Part shown: piece by piece, positions 48,390 to 59,716 of the stretch
Layout: each line of letters begins with the position of its first letter
Numbering within the stretch: the first letter of the stretch is position 1
Assembly (NCBI GenBank): GCA_009617715.1
Contig: VTFK01000139.1
Location: 62,001-126,000, forward strand
Direction: 5' to 3'
From: Plectrocnemia conspersa
Lineage: Eukaryota; Arthropoda; Insecta; Trichoptera; Polycentropodidae
Length of the DNA stretch: 64,000 bases
Notes under the pieces: generated by a model
Told to the model about the DNA's origin: nothing
The model's input: only the letters and a program-made list of their open reading frames with translations
Databases searched by the model: none
Position numbers and translations under genes: made by a program

Positions 48390-48520
48390 AAAACAAAGAG
48401 GAGAAAGAGAGGAAACGAGAAGAATTCTAATTGAACCGTTTTTTTACGTCCGCGTTTTTTTATTCCTTCTTTCTTTCACTTTCTTTTTCTCTTCTCTTTC
48501 GCCACCTTTTTCAAGGGGAG
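48390..48520. repeat. Purine tract facing pyrimidine tract
   Basis: About 30 bases of nearly pure purine (GAGGAGAAAGAGAGG onwards, from about 48398) are followed after 40 bases by a roughly 40-base pyrimidine tract (CCTTCTTTCTTTC onwards, to about 48503). The two are partly complementary. They could fold into an imperfect stem or form triplex DNA. Confidence 0.6.
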
Positions 48521-49860
48521 AGTATCGCGAAAAATGCAAAAATGCTTATAAGACGATAGCCTTATTTTTCGCGATGCACATTGACGTTTATTTTGGTTAA
48601 TAATTTATATTATAAAAAAGTATAACCTTCTCATCGAAATAAAAAAATACAAACGATATTCGATTGGCTTTCACTTTACCTTTTTTATTGTAAAGTCGCA
48701 CGTTTAAATATATACCAATTGTACTTTTTATTTTTTTATTTTTTTATATAGATACATATAAACATACATACATGTATAAATATTTTCCTCTTATTACCTT
48801 TTGTTTACGTATATACCGTATTCGTGTGTGTAATATAATACATATATTTCATCTGACGTTCTATTTGCTGCTCGAAAGCACCGAACGGTGGCTTTATTCG
48901 AAAATCGTAAAACAAAAGGCTTTGTGCGAATCCGGCTGCAAAGTAAATAATATTTTACATAATCGTTTTATTATATTATATGTCTTATACGCTAGAGTGA
49001 TATTATTAATACTAATAATAATAAAAATAAGACAATGTCAAGCGAACCTATAGGAATTGTAATATATTAAAAGAATAATCTAAGGTTCTTGACTCAAAAA
49101 AAAAGTTTATTTATTTAAATTATAAAAAATATAATATAATATCTCGTTTTTATTGATGTAACTTCTGCATCCAACAAAAATTTATTTTATTACCATTGTT
49201 ATTACAGTCGCTATATTGTTGCTTTTATAAAGGCTTTGAGAACATATTGTTGAATGTTTTATGAATGTGTACAAATACACTTTTGTAATACATTCCTCTA
49301 TCAATAAAATAAATAGTAAAAATACAGACTTTATTTCTTTAAATAATATTTACAAGGTTTTGCAATAAGATTGCTTACCGATTATCTCGTCTTATTTTTT
49401 GCAATGAGATATTTTAAAATAAACAGGTAAATTAAAGTTATATTGCTAGTTTTTTTTACTCAACATAGAATTGTTTATTAAAAATATTATCAATATTTTT
49501 TTCTCGATTAAGATTTGTTAGCTTTGTGGCATATATAAATTCAATAGTATTTTTTTTATAATATTTCTACAGTTAAGTGAGTAATATTGCATTTTTTTCT
49601 CATTTTTTTCTAATTTAAATATAATAGTATTAATTGTGTAATTACGCACCAGATAGACAAATGCTAAGAAATAACTGGTCCCGAAGGTGTTAGAAATCAT
49701 ACTTAAACGGTCGCGCAAAATATTTTTTTAAAAAAAAAACTGACATAGGAAAACCCATAAGTTATTCGTAATTGCCAATTACAGATAAAAGTAGGCGAGC
49801 ACTAAGCCTTCCAAAGTCTGTGACTATGTCAAAAAATAGTAACACATTATCAACTTTTAC
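48521..49860. other. Gene-less spacer with one more complex piece
   Basis: Mostly AT-rich. The piece at 48820-48960 is more complex (CTGCTCGAAAGCACCGAACGG) and open on the plus strand (48772-49053), but no domain or splice context is visible. Confidence 0.4.
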
Positions 49861-49864
49861 CTAA

Positions 49865-50041
49865 GCATCCTTATTTTTGACACACGATAGTTTGTATGAA
49901 TTTGATTTAAGTAGAGCCACGCATTCCAACACAGAAACGGAGAAGATCAAAAAAGCAGTTGCTTCCCTCTTCACGACAATCCTGTTCCAGTCAACTTTTG
50001 GAATCAGGTATCAGGAATCAACCCGATTTGTAGACGACTAA
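49865..50041 (+). pseudogene. Unrecognised coding-like fragment (58 codons)
   Basis: Between a stop at 49862 and a stop at 50039 the plus frame is open for 58 codons. It has a protein-like composition quite unlike the surrounding AT-rich frames: residues include YEFDLSRATHSNTETEKIKK and TTILFQSTFGIRYQESTRFV. There is no start methionine in a good position. Base composition here is GC-richer than the flanks. It lies just beyond the 3' end of the minus-strand transposase remnant, so it may be part of an older element or a processed gene fragment. I do not recognise the family. Confidence 0.35.
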
Positions 50042-50164
50042 ATCCTAAGTGGCAAAAATGTTATTTATTAATTTATTTAGCCATATAGCTAATTTTTAAA
50101 TCAAACAAATTTTAATTAAACATATATATAATATATAACATTAATAGAAAATGTAAAAGATTTT

Positions 50165-51080
50165 TATTTTCTATTTATTTTTAGTCCAATTTTTGAGCAG
50201 CAGCGGGCGTATATCGGAAATAACGCGGCTAATGTTGGCTTTTAAGTCATCTATTGTCTCAGGTTTATTGGAGTAGGCTAGAGACTTCATATATATCCAC
50301 ATAATTAAATCCCACGAGATTGGAGACACATTCACAAGTCCATTATGCGAAATTTTACGCCAATCGAATGTTTCCAATGCGACATGGCGCACGCTGTGTG
50401 GCATGTTGCGCCGTCTTGTTGAATCCAAAGCTCTTTCACATTATTTATATTTAATTTGAAAACGGAAAAGTCAGTAATCATGAATATATATCGCTCTCCA
50501 TTGACTGTAACGTTCTGGCCGGCATCATTTTTAAAGATTTTACTAGCCCATAAGGCAATCAACGGTGACTTTTTATGGATGTAACGGCGTCTCAATAATG
50601 GCTTGTAGAATGGTAATTTTGCTTGTTGATGTAGCCATTTAACCAAAAATGAGCCTCATTGCTGAACAACATTTTGTTTGTGTTTTTGGCACATTCACAA
50701 CGAATGTACAAGCAGTTTCACTCCTTGCACGAGCTGGATCTCATAAGCTCGTAAACCAAGATCTTTGTAAAAAATCTTTCAAAAAGTAGATGGACACAGC
50801 TCCAATTGCAATCGCATTCGTATTTTTCTTAATACTACGCTCCACAGCAGAAACAATTTCTTCGGTGCGTACTGTACGACGTCTCTGCGGATGCGTATTA
50901 TCAATTAGAGTATGCGTGGTGCAAAAACGATCCATGGTTATTCGGATTAATTGCTCGGATAGACGTTTATGCGACCGTAAAATTGATGTAACGCACATTG
51001 AGTTTCACGAACTAAACCACGATTTTCGAAATAAATTTGCAAGCGTGTTCTGGCGAAATGGCAAACCAAACTGAGCACAA
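50165..51080 (-). pseudogene. Tc1/mariner-superfamily (DDE/D) transposase pseudogene
   Basis: On the minus strand nearly the whole length of a roughly 330-residue transposase is readable across several frame shifts. First comes a N-terminal helix-turn-helix region (FENRGLVRETQCALHQFYGR), then RRRTVRTEEIVSAVERS. After that come LFSNEAHFWLNGYINKQN and HPKKVTV, then FKNDAGQNVTVNGERY, WIQQDGATCHTA and the C-terminal SWDLIMWIYMKSLAYSNKPE, ending with TIDDLKANIS...LKNW and a stop near 50184. These are the family's blocks in order. The first catalytic aspartate (FSDEAHF in the family) is replaced by asparagine (SNEAHF, near 50645-50660), and at least three frame shifts and stops break the frame, so it is inactive. 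Sequence beyond the 5' end (CAGCTGTCAGCTGTCAAATT, about 51084) resembles the subterminal region of such elements, but terminal repeats were not resolved. It is a different branch from the WVPHEL mariner relics nearby. Confidence 0.9.
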
Positions 51081-51185
51081 ATCAGCTGTCAGCTGTCAAA
51101 TTGGCTGTCGCTGGAAAAAGTTTTGCAAACTTTAAAAACAAATCTCTAAAATAAAACCTTAATTAATGGTATATCTTTAATGTGA

Positions 51186-51312
51186 CATAGTGTTATGTTG
51201 TGTTTTATGAATTCTAAAAAATTGTAGTATTGAATGACTATGTTATATATTGTTGTGTTGTGTTCTATGTTATAAAAATATCTATAGTATTGGATGACAG
51301 ATGATAGTAATA
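51186..51312. repeat. Two-copy imperfect tandem repeat (~60 bp)
   Basis: TGTTATGTTGTGTTTTATGA, then TTGTAGTATTGAATGAC, is followed by a second copy with TTGTGTTGTGTTCTATG and CTATAGTATTGGATGAC. The copies share spacing and most bases. It lies directly beyond the 5' side of the transposase pseudogene. Confidence 0.7.
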
Positions 51313-51368
51313 CATTTTGACTTAATGGCCGTAATATATAATATTATGTATTAATCATATATGTAACT

Positions 51369-51440
51369 TTAACCCTTTTGTCCGCATCGGGCGAATGCTG
51401 ACATTTGAACGAATGAAATTTTTAATTGTTTAAATTGAAA
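51369..51440. mobile_element. Possible solo piggyBac-like end
   Basis: TTAA at 51369-51372 is followed by CCCTTTTGTCCGCATCGGGC, which has the shape of the piggyBac-like ends at 27 and 42 kb (TTAACCCTT). No inverted partner with GGGTTAA was found downstream, so it may be a truncated copy or chance. Confidence 0.25.
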
Positions 51441-52365
51441 AATGCGCACACAAAATAATCCGTACAGGAGAATTTACGCACATTCTAAAATATTTTTTTT
51501 TTTTTAAATGTTAAAAATAATATTTTACTATATAATAATTACATTTTTTAATATGCAATCCTAACCACACTATGACTATGATCAATTGTTATTAGATCAC
51601 ATATTAGTTCAAATGAAACCATCTAAACGTAGATAAATCAATATTTAGCTTTTTTTTATTTAAAAGATTTCAAAAGTTACTAGTAAACAAATATATGTTG
51701 AACATTTCTCCACAACTCGGCATGTAATATTAGGGTTTATTTATAACTGTATTTTTTGTCAATCATAATAATTTGCAATCATTGTTTTTCGCCACGCCCT
51801 TGCCGAATCTGCAGCTTTTCTAAATATGTTTACATATACATAGTTTATTGAAACAAAAATATGTGTTTTATTTTCTCCCTGTATAAAATAAAGAATCTCT
51901 TTTGAATAAAGTTATTATATGATAGTAATAATAAATAATTTAAGCATTTAGAAAATATTTATTTATTGTATGTGGCACTTAAAAGGGAGCTAAAAGTAGC
52001 TCATTAGTAGTATTTATGTTTTTCTATGAAAGAAGAGTATCGTTTTTTATAAAAATCGGAGCACGCAGTGGGTAGGCGCGTTGCTTAATTGAATGTTATT
52101 CAACCGCCAGACAACTATTATACAACAGACTTGATGTCGAGGATCAGAATGTAGACCAAAGTTTTAGTAGTTCAACGAGGTAGCAAGAGATAATTATATA
52201 ATATGAACCAAAAACGGGAGAAAGACAGAAGGAAGTGGGGGAAATTCTTGAAAGTCGGGACTAAATTAGTTAGTAAATAATCTTGAAAGTTTAATATCCC
52301 CAATGTTTAATATGCTATTCATAGTTACAATACTTTTCACTTCCTGAGTTATATGATAAATTACA
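51441..52365. other. AT-rich gene-less spacer
   Basis: AT-rich up to about 52050, then gradually more complex. No gene recognised. Confidence 0.45.
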
Positions 52366-52369
52366 AAGA

Positions 52370-52870
52370 ACCACCCCATCCAAGTTATCCCGTATGACCG
52401 GCATGTTTCACGTCAGAAGCACTATCGACAGTTTCCAGGGTGCACATATAGTGGCCAAGACCCTTTTCTCCGGCCAGCCGCTAACCAAAAGCCTAGATGA
52501 AGCGCGAAACTTCACTTCTTATGATGCCGAAATGTAATTCTCCGCGAAACTTCAACGAAAGGGGAAACTTTTGTCGCCTCGGCCTCTTAACGTTGGACGA
52601 GTGGGGGTACTCGGCGCGGAGGGGGCAAACGAGGGGCGAGGTAAACGCAGGCCAGAGGTGGAAACAAAGAAAGTAAAGAGAGACAGCAGAAAAATGCGAG
52701 GGAATATTGAAGACGGGCCGCGTAATTGAATTATTCTGTTTTCTCTCCTAGTATCACTCACGGCCTTACGCACGCGAATGAAAAAAAGTAAAGATTTACT
52801 CGCGTGTGATAGTTATAACGTGTGTGCGTTGTAGGGAAAATGTGTTTGTTGTCGGTACCAAAAAAATATA
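52370..52870. promoter_or_regulatory. GC-rich candidate regulatory island
   Basis: One of the most GC-rich stretches after 6.2 kb. It includes GAAACTTCA words repeated at about 52508 and 52546, a purine-rich GGGGGCAAACGAGGGGCGAGG stretch and AAGTAAAGAGAGACAG. A minus-strand frame (52552-52773) encodes a proline/serine/arginine-rich peptide with a hydrophobic stretch. It has no splice or start support and reads like translated GC-rich non-coding DNA. An unannotated untranslated exon cannot be excluded. Confidence 0.4.
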
Positions 52871-53104
52871 TATGTAATTCCAATCGATCGGCTCATAGCA
52901 GGTTTTCCACAATTTTCCTACCATTTAATAAAAGAGATGTTGAGAATAGAAGTGAAAAACTCAGCCAGTGTTATTTTTGCATTTCATAAAAATATTTTTT
53001 AAACATTGAAGAGTGATTTAGTGAAGAGACGATTGCAAAACAAATATCTAAATATATTTTCAATATAACAAAAAAATATCTATGATTAAGAAAAGGATAT
53101 TCTT

Positions 53105-53240
53105 TAGTTCAGTTTGCGTGGAGCCCATAAACATAGTCTCCAAGCCTTCCCAATTTTTTTGACGTATCTATGGACTGTTGAATCAGCTGGTTAATGGATA
53201 GCTAGAGTAGAAAGATTTTTAAACCATCATTTTTGTATAA
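53105..53240 (-). pseudogene. mariner-type transposase fragment
   Basis: The minus strand carries STVHRYVKKIGKAWRLCLWA followed by PRKLN and a stop. It matches the end of the helix-turn-helix and the start of the W.P.EL linker of mariner transposases, and shares the KIGKAWR core with the relic at 11.4 kb. The two are therefore probably copies of one family. About 40 residues are recognisable with one frame shift upstream. Confidence 0.6.
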
Positions 53241-53244
53241 ATTG

Positions 53245-53730
53245 CTCACTTGGTAAATACGTCGCCATCGCAAATTTTAGGGCGTAAATTTCGAAGTCCA
53301 GATGTCAATCAATACAGATTCATTTCATGATTAACTAATTTAATTTATTAAATAATCTAAAAATATAATGTATATTTTTCATGCAATTTATAACCTCTCG
53401 TGTTCTTTACTTAGCCACCTGACATTCAAGGATGTCTTAGTATATTAGTATTTTATGGGAAACGTTAATTATACTGATACACTATCACATCAAGAATTCC
53501 CCAATCTTGGACCATTTATTTATTATATTGCTGTTGAAAAACTTTGTGGGATGTTGGAAGTATGTCATTCCATTACATATATAATAATTGTTTTCAATAT
53601 TAAAATATTGAATTGATCTTATACATTGTATGATTGTGATTATTTGATGAACATCCATTTTGCTACAGTGATTTTAATGTTTTTATTTTTATTTTTTTAC
53701 AATTGTGAAATAAAAGTATATATTAAATTA
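53245..53730. other. AT-rich gene-less spacer
   Basis: AT-rich; nothing recognised. Confidence 0.5.
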
Positions 53731-53734
53731 TAAA

Positions 53735-54330
53735 ATATCAATGTCTTTGTGGGTCTTTTTTTGTCGAAACTCCAGTCGAGTTTCGTAGCCAGCCAAGAGT
53801 GAAACAAGAGCAAAACGTTCCTAGGAACAACGAAATCGATACACATGTGAACATAGCGGCTGGAACAAGTAGAACTTCCATTTTGGTTAGCGCACGGAGA
53901 TTTATCGCCGTTCTTATGGTTCTTATTTGAACCACCATTAAATCGGATCGTTTTCTTTCAAATTATTTTCGATAATCCTACTAAAGGATATAGAAATAAA
54001 AGCTATGAAACCGATTACAACAACTGGACCATTTCATCATTTTAGTTTAGGCGATAACTGATTGGATCTGCAATAAAAACTAAGCTCGATCCCTGTAGGT
54101 TTTAATTGAACGTGATCACACTTTGCTATTTGTAAATCTTACTGTTTTTGCAGCGACAAGAAAATAATATCTTATCCCTTAACCACAATCGTCGTAACAA
54201 ATGCTAAATAATTAATTACGCCTTTGTAAGCCCTCGGGCCCTTTTTTCTCCCCAATATCCTAAAGCTCGAGAGACGGCTTTCAACCTTATTTGCGAAAAG
54301 GCCTTATGTATATTTAAGTTGTTCAATTTT
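53735..54330. promoter_or_regulatory. Candidate regulatory islands
   Basis: Two complex pieces, 53740-53950 and about 54100-54330. The first has the hairpin GAAACTC-CAGTC-GAGTTTC and the palindrome GTTCCTAGGAAC. It also has ACGAAATCGATACACATGTG, with a Cux/DREF-like ATCGAT. The second has CCACAATCG, TAAATAATTAATTACGCC and CCCTCGGGCCC. The minus frame at 53738-53938 has no domain. Function is inferred. Confidence 0.35.
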
Positions 54331-54334
54331 AAAA

Positions 54335-55250
54335 CCGTCAATAACGCTTTTCGGACAAACGTCAAAATTCGCAGTAATAAAGATAGAAAAATTAATTAAT
54401 GAAATAAGACCTATTTAATTTTAACGTTACTTATATATTTTTATAAAGAACCACTTTCATCAATGACAACAACGCCAATAAAAAATTGCTTCAATTTAAT
54501 ATTTAAAACATAGCTTAATTTTTATTTGTATTTTTTAATAAATTAACATTAAAATTCTTAAAAAACACCCACTAACTTCTCACGCAAAATATATGATTAT
54601 TATGTTGCATAATTTTAATATAATTATAAAGCATACAACAGTCCTAATAAATGAAAATTACTTAAAAATACATTGTATGCTTATTAATTTCAGGCATTCT
54701 AACTAAATGTATGGTTAATTTAGAATCTTAGAAATATTAACAAAGCTCGTATGTATAAAAATGTTAAAAATACTGTAACACAATTCAAGGCAACCGTTCG
54801 ATTCTAAAGTATCCCAATATAACACTATATTAACGACACTATTTATTTTGTGGAATAAGCAATGATACAAAAATATTTTTTTATCACTGCAACAGTATTT
54901 TTAAGCTATTTTCGACGTTTACAGATGATAATTTGTTTTCGTTTATATATTGAAATGATAAAAATGTTAATTATACGTAAGCTTATTAAATATATGAATA
55001 TTTATTTTTAGTTACTATACATTTTTTGGATTCTAAGCTACTCATATTAAAAAGTACCTGACTTTATTATAATCCTATTAAGGAATTCCCGATGAAGCAG
55101 TTTATAGTATTTTTTTTACAATATACTCAAAAAGTAATAATGAATGTAGCAAATGGAAAATTTATAAAAACGATATCATTCTACCCCCTTTTGACACATT
55201 AATGTGCATACACGACAATTTGGCATCTAAATATATTATTATTAAAAAAA
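54335..55250. other. AT-rich gene-less spacer
   Basis: AT-rich; nothing recognised. Confidence 0.5.
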
Positions 55251-55254
55251 TAAA

Positions 55255-55530
55255 CTGCTCCTCCGTCGACGCTTCTAAATTACAACACGCCAGCATCGCC
55301 TCGCTTATGGATAATAACGTAAATTTACAGTGAACAACCGTTCCCTTTTTCCCCCTTTCTTTTCCTCTCTTGCCCTCTTATAAACAAAAGATAATAAAAC
55401 CGGAGAGAAAAGGTGAAAGTATCCGATCGTAATGTCATTAAACGACTGAACAAGTGCGCTCGAGCGTGGAATAAAATAGTAAACGTCTTAGCGTATCGAT
55501 TTGTTTTAGGCCTGTTTATGTTCCCCTTCT
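55255..55530. promoter_or_regulatory. Candidate regulatory island
   Basis: Complex block with CCGTCGACGCTTCTAAATTAC, a pyrimidine tract (CCCTTTTTCCCCCTTTC) and AATGTCATTAAACGACTG, plus CGCTCGAGCG and AATAAAATAG words. No reading frame. Sharp return to AT-rich sequence at about 55560. Confidence 0.35.
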
Positions 55531-56013
55531 GTTACTAAAGCTCAAATGTTTGTGTGCTTTTATTTTTTGTTAGAGTGTTTGTATGAATGTGTGTGTTTTT
55601 TCTTATTATTTATATGTATTTATGTATAAATAAATCTTAAAAATCATATATTTATAAGCTAAGAATATATCTATATGTTTGCACACTTTGAAAGCCTTTG
55701 CAGAATTTAATTTACATCGACGCAAGCAAAGCGTGTTATTAACTTTAAATAAGCATTACATTGCAGCAATAATTCATATTCAGTAATTTTAAACAATACA
55801 AAATGTGTCGTTGTATTAAAATTAACTGAGATATATTTCGATTTTATTTATAATAATTAGAAATATATTTAATGGTTTTGCAGATTTTTTCATATACGTA
55901 CTCTTTAATTTATACAAAAAAATAATTTCCACTTTAAATGGTATGTGCTTTTTAAGAAATATTTTACGAATAATATGTAATAATGTACCTACTGATATGT
56001 CTTAATTATTAAT

Positions 56014-56126
56014 AAATGATTATTATTTCTCAATTTTTTTTTATATCTTGCTTAAATATTCCTAAAAATTTTTGCAAAAATAAAAACATATTTTTTTATT
56101 TATAAAAATTTCTCGAGAATTCTCGT
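56014..56126. repeat. Left arm of a ~120-bp inverted repeat
   Basis: This segment is the reverse complement of 56870-56993, with an 11-base insertion in the right arm and only a few other differences. The inner end is CGAGAATTCTCG, itself a palindrome. The arms could be terminal repeats of a roughly 1-kb fold-back element or two opposed copies of a short MITE. Confidence 0.9.
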
Positions 56127-56399
56127 AAAACTCGAAAGAGTTAACATTTCCTGATTAATGAAATAATTAAAATGCATAGTCGTAACCTGATTTAATGTAA
56201 TAAGTATGATCACAATCATTTATTCAAAACATAACTAAATAACAAACACTAACCTAACATTTATTGTCTAGTTAAAATGTAATCTCAGCTATCTAGTATT
56301 ATAAAATTTTAACACTGCTTATATTTTCACCTTTGGTTCCGTATTTTGTTTGATATTAACTTATAGCTCTTTATAACAAAGTCTTAATATAGCCTTTGG

Positions 56400-56869
56400 T
56401 ATTGAATTACAAAGAACGCGCACGGGATGCGCCACGATATATTTTCCTGGGACTCCTAGGTACTCACTTTGCTATACACGGTTTGGCTCTATGCTTTTTG
56501 CATGGTTGAAATATGATGAGCTCTCTCCACCCTTTTTCTCTCTAGGTGTGTATTTTGCTGTAAAAATGCTTGCACTCCTACAAGTTATCTCGGTTAGGCG
56601 TGCGAACGACGTTTCACCAAGGAACATTTGAACTGCATGTTCAGTCGAAAATGTATTTCGAGTTTAATACGTATGGCGAACCGGATCTCGTGAACGAGAA
56701 AAGATGAAATATAAAAGGATGGCTTTTGCCTGCAGGACCTTTTTTGCCTTCACTCGATTCGAAAGTGGTACCATTTGAAATTGGAATCAAATATGCAATT
56801 CTATGTATTGCGGGTCAAATATAATAATACAATAATATTGACGGTCGTTGAACGACGACGACATTAACG
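56400..56869. promoter_or_regulatory. GC-richer island enclosed by the inverted repeat
   Basis: Complex non-coding sequence between the two arms. It carries CGCGCACGGGATGCGCC, TTCCTGGGACTCCTAGG, CGTGCGAACGACG, a TGCCTGCAGGAC word and a TGAACGACGACGACATTAACG end. It resembles the other candidate enhancers rather than transposon coding DNA, and no transposase frame is present. Confidence 0.4.
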
Positions 56870-56993
56870 ACGAGAATTCTCGAGAAATTTTTATAAATAA
56901 AAAAATATATTTAAAATATGTTTTTATTTTTGCAAAAATTTTTAGGAATATTTAAGCAAGATATAAAAAAAAATTGAAAATAATAATCATTTA
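56870..56993. repeat. Right arm of a ~120-bp inverted repeat
   Basis: This is the reverse complement of 56014-56126, with an extra ATTTAAAATAT near 56909. High identity over an AT-rich sequence suggests recent duplication, a recent insertion, or gene conversion between arms. Confidence 0.9.
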
Positions 56994-56999
56994 AAAATT

Positions 57000-59700
57000 A
57001 TTAATGTGTAATTATATGTATATATATCTATTCATACTTTATGGTTATAATTTTTTGAATATTTATTTATCATTTTTTTTAGTCTTTACTTATGTTATTT
57101 TATTTCATTACATTTGTTTACAGATTAGGCATTTTTTAAATTCCTTATCTATAAAACTCTTTTTTAAAAATGTATCTAAATAATTTTGGACATATTCAAA
57201 AGAAGCAAAAAATTATTTTATTGCAAATTTAATGTCTTAAAGTTCTAAAAATATGATTATTATATAGTGCAATATTAGATGAATACGATCGATGCTGTAT
57301 AGCTTTAAAATTAACTTTTTTTTCTGGGTTGTCATGCTATAAAATCCGTCTTTTTTATTTACTGCTTTTTTATTATTGCAAAAAACCCAAATTTTATCAC
57401 AAGTTACATTCCTTCATAAAAACGATAAAGTTTAATGGAAAATTATCCAGACATTAAACTAAATCATGATCAAAAATAAATTTATTCGCTGTTTAGTTTT
57501 TATCAGAGATAGTTCATGTCATACCCAAATTCCTTGTCCATGTTTTTTTATAGGTATTATATTTTACAGTTGAGCCAAACTCTACTGATAATTTTATAAT
57601 GCTTTCACAAGGATCTGATTCAATTAGTGACATAATTATCTAATTAATTAATTAATTACTTATAGCAGATTTCAAGATTTAGTACGTCTCCATAAATTAC
57701 TCATGTAGGTGTAATTATTTTTTTTACAATATTTTGCATGAAATACTGCAAATGTGTTTCTTTGATTTTGCCTTGAATTTATTTCTATGGGGCAAAAAAA
57801 TATATTTAGGAACAGTATAGGGACTAACCAAGTGTTAAAATAAAATTTAAGCCGACGGAAGCCGGTAACAAAATAATTTCCAATGATATCTTTAAAAAAA
57901 TTGTTCTAGCTTTATTTGAATTAAGGATTTCCATGTTAAAAAAAAGTGAACTTTAAATCCTTGATTAATAATGAAAAAACAAAGACTGTATCCATTATCA
58001 ACTAAGTGCTAATATTATATCTGAATATTCAAATTAAATTAAGTTTATTCACAAAGTGTTTTTAATTATGAAAATATAGTTGCTTCAGTTAAATTGCTAT
58101 TTTTGCTCTATATTTTAAGTTAAATTGCTATTTTTGCTCTATATTTTAATGAAGAAACTGATTTATTAATTAAAATATCATATACTATGTATAGTAAATA
58201 TTATTTTATATAAAATCTATAGTATAGATCGAGTCATAAGCCCTCGTGAGATTGTTTAGCTTGTGGTAAAAAAATATAGAAAACTTTGGTAAACCAACTT
58301 GTTGGTTAGCGAAAGTCTCCCATCTAAATCATTATTTAATAATTATTAGGTTGACTTTATTTATACAGATTTCATTAATGTGACGTAATTTATGAGATCA
58401 TTATTGTTATATAGTACAATGAAATTAATAAATATAACTCTATCAATAACACTAGCAGGCTTTCATAGGATTCACAGTAGGTTTTTATTTGTTTTTATTA
58501 TTCATATCTATTATACACTAAAGATTCAATATAATATAAATGAAAATAAAATAAAGTGTATATATTGTCATTAAATATTCAACATATTAATTCATAACCA
58601 TTAGTAAATTTATTGCAATATGCCTAGATTACGCAGTTTGACAATTTAAGGATATTTTTGTAAATAAAAATCTAGTTTTATGTATAATTTTCTTTCCCAT
58701 TTTAATACAAACTTATTTCATACATCTCTGTAATTTTATATGCTTCAAAAATTAAGTAGTGTTTTGGCTTTTTATTACTATAGTAATGTATAAAAAATCC
58801 TTTTTTTAATTAATAATTTCATTTTAAAGCGATGTTTACCGTACATTATAAAATACAGTAACTGAAAAATGCTCGTACTCTTTTAATCAAAGGGCAATAA
58901 GTTACCAATTAAATTTAATGCCAGGAACGTAGACCAAGAAAAAATATTTGATAGGATATTGCCAATTTACCACGAGCGAAATATATTTAGCAGAAATAAA
59001 GTTGAAATACGCTTAAACAAACTGAGATAAATGCGCTGGCAGCGGTAAATAAACTTATATTAGAACTGCAACTCCAAATTATTTGTTAAATAAAAAATTT
59101 AACGACGTCATCAAATTTTATTTATTTATATAATCTTTTAAATAAGGTGATGTCTTTTATGCATAGACTTTAATATTTTATACTTTAAAACTACCTTAAA
59201 CATTTAAAGGTTTTGTAGCATGTTAAAGCTTCAAAACCATTGATAGTTTAAAATATTAAAAGTGATGATAGGGGGTTAAAGGATAACCCTTCATCAGAAA
59301 GACCCTTCAAATTAGATAATCAGATTCAAGTCCTCATCAAATCAAATCCTTAAATCCATTAAGGAATTACACAGGTCTGAATGTTAATAGTAATTTATAT
59401 AGTTTTTCAGATGCTGATTACTGAAAAATATATTGTAAAAATCTACCACGTTTCAGTTTCTTTTACAAATCATACTTCTAATTTTAATATTTAGTGGAAT
59501 AAATGGTACAGTGAAACGGTTTTTATGTATAATACATACATATATTAAATGAATATTTTTGCTGTGTTACCTTTCATCTCAGTGTCTCTCTGGTCCTTCG
59601 TTCATTTACATTGTATATATAAACTGTGCAGTACATGTGTCATAGTGCTTTGAGATTTGTGATTTTTTTTAGTTACAGTGGCAATTAAGAGTGTTTATGC
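57000..59700. other. AT-rich gene-less spacer
   Basis: AT-rich with no gene. It contains the perfect 31-bp tandem duplication at 58087-58148. The piece 58900-59060 is slightly more complex. A run of AATTA units lies near 57640. Confidence 0.5.
58087..58148. repeat. Perfect 31-bp tandem duplication
   Basis: Units 58087-58117 and 58118-58148 are identical (starting AGTTAAATTGCTATTTTTGC). Absence of any mismatch in AT-rich, presumably neutral DNA suggests a recent slippage or duplication event. Confidence 0.95.
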
Positions 59701-59716
59701 TTATTTTGAAACAAAA

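Noticed and set aside
52552..52773. 73-codon Pro/Arg-rich minus-strand frame
   Set aside because: Explained by local GC-rich composition; the hydrophobic stretch is internal and there is no upstream start context.
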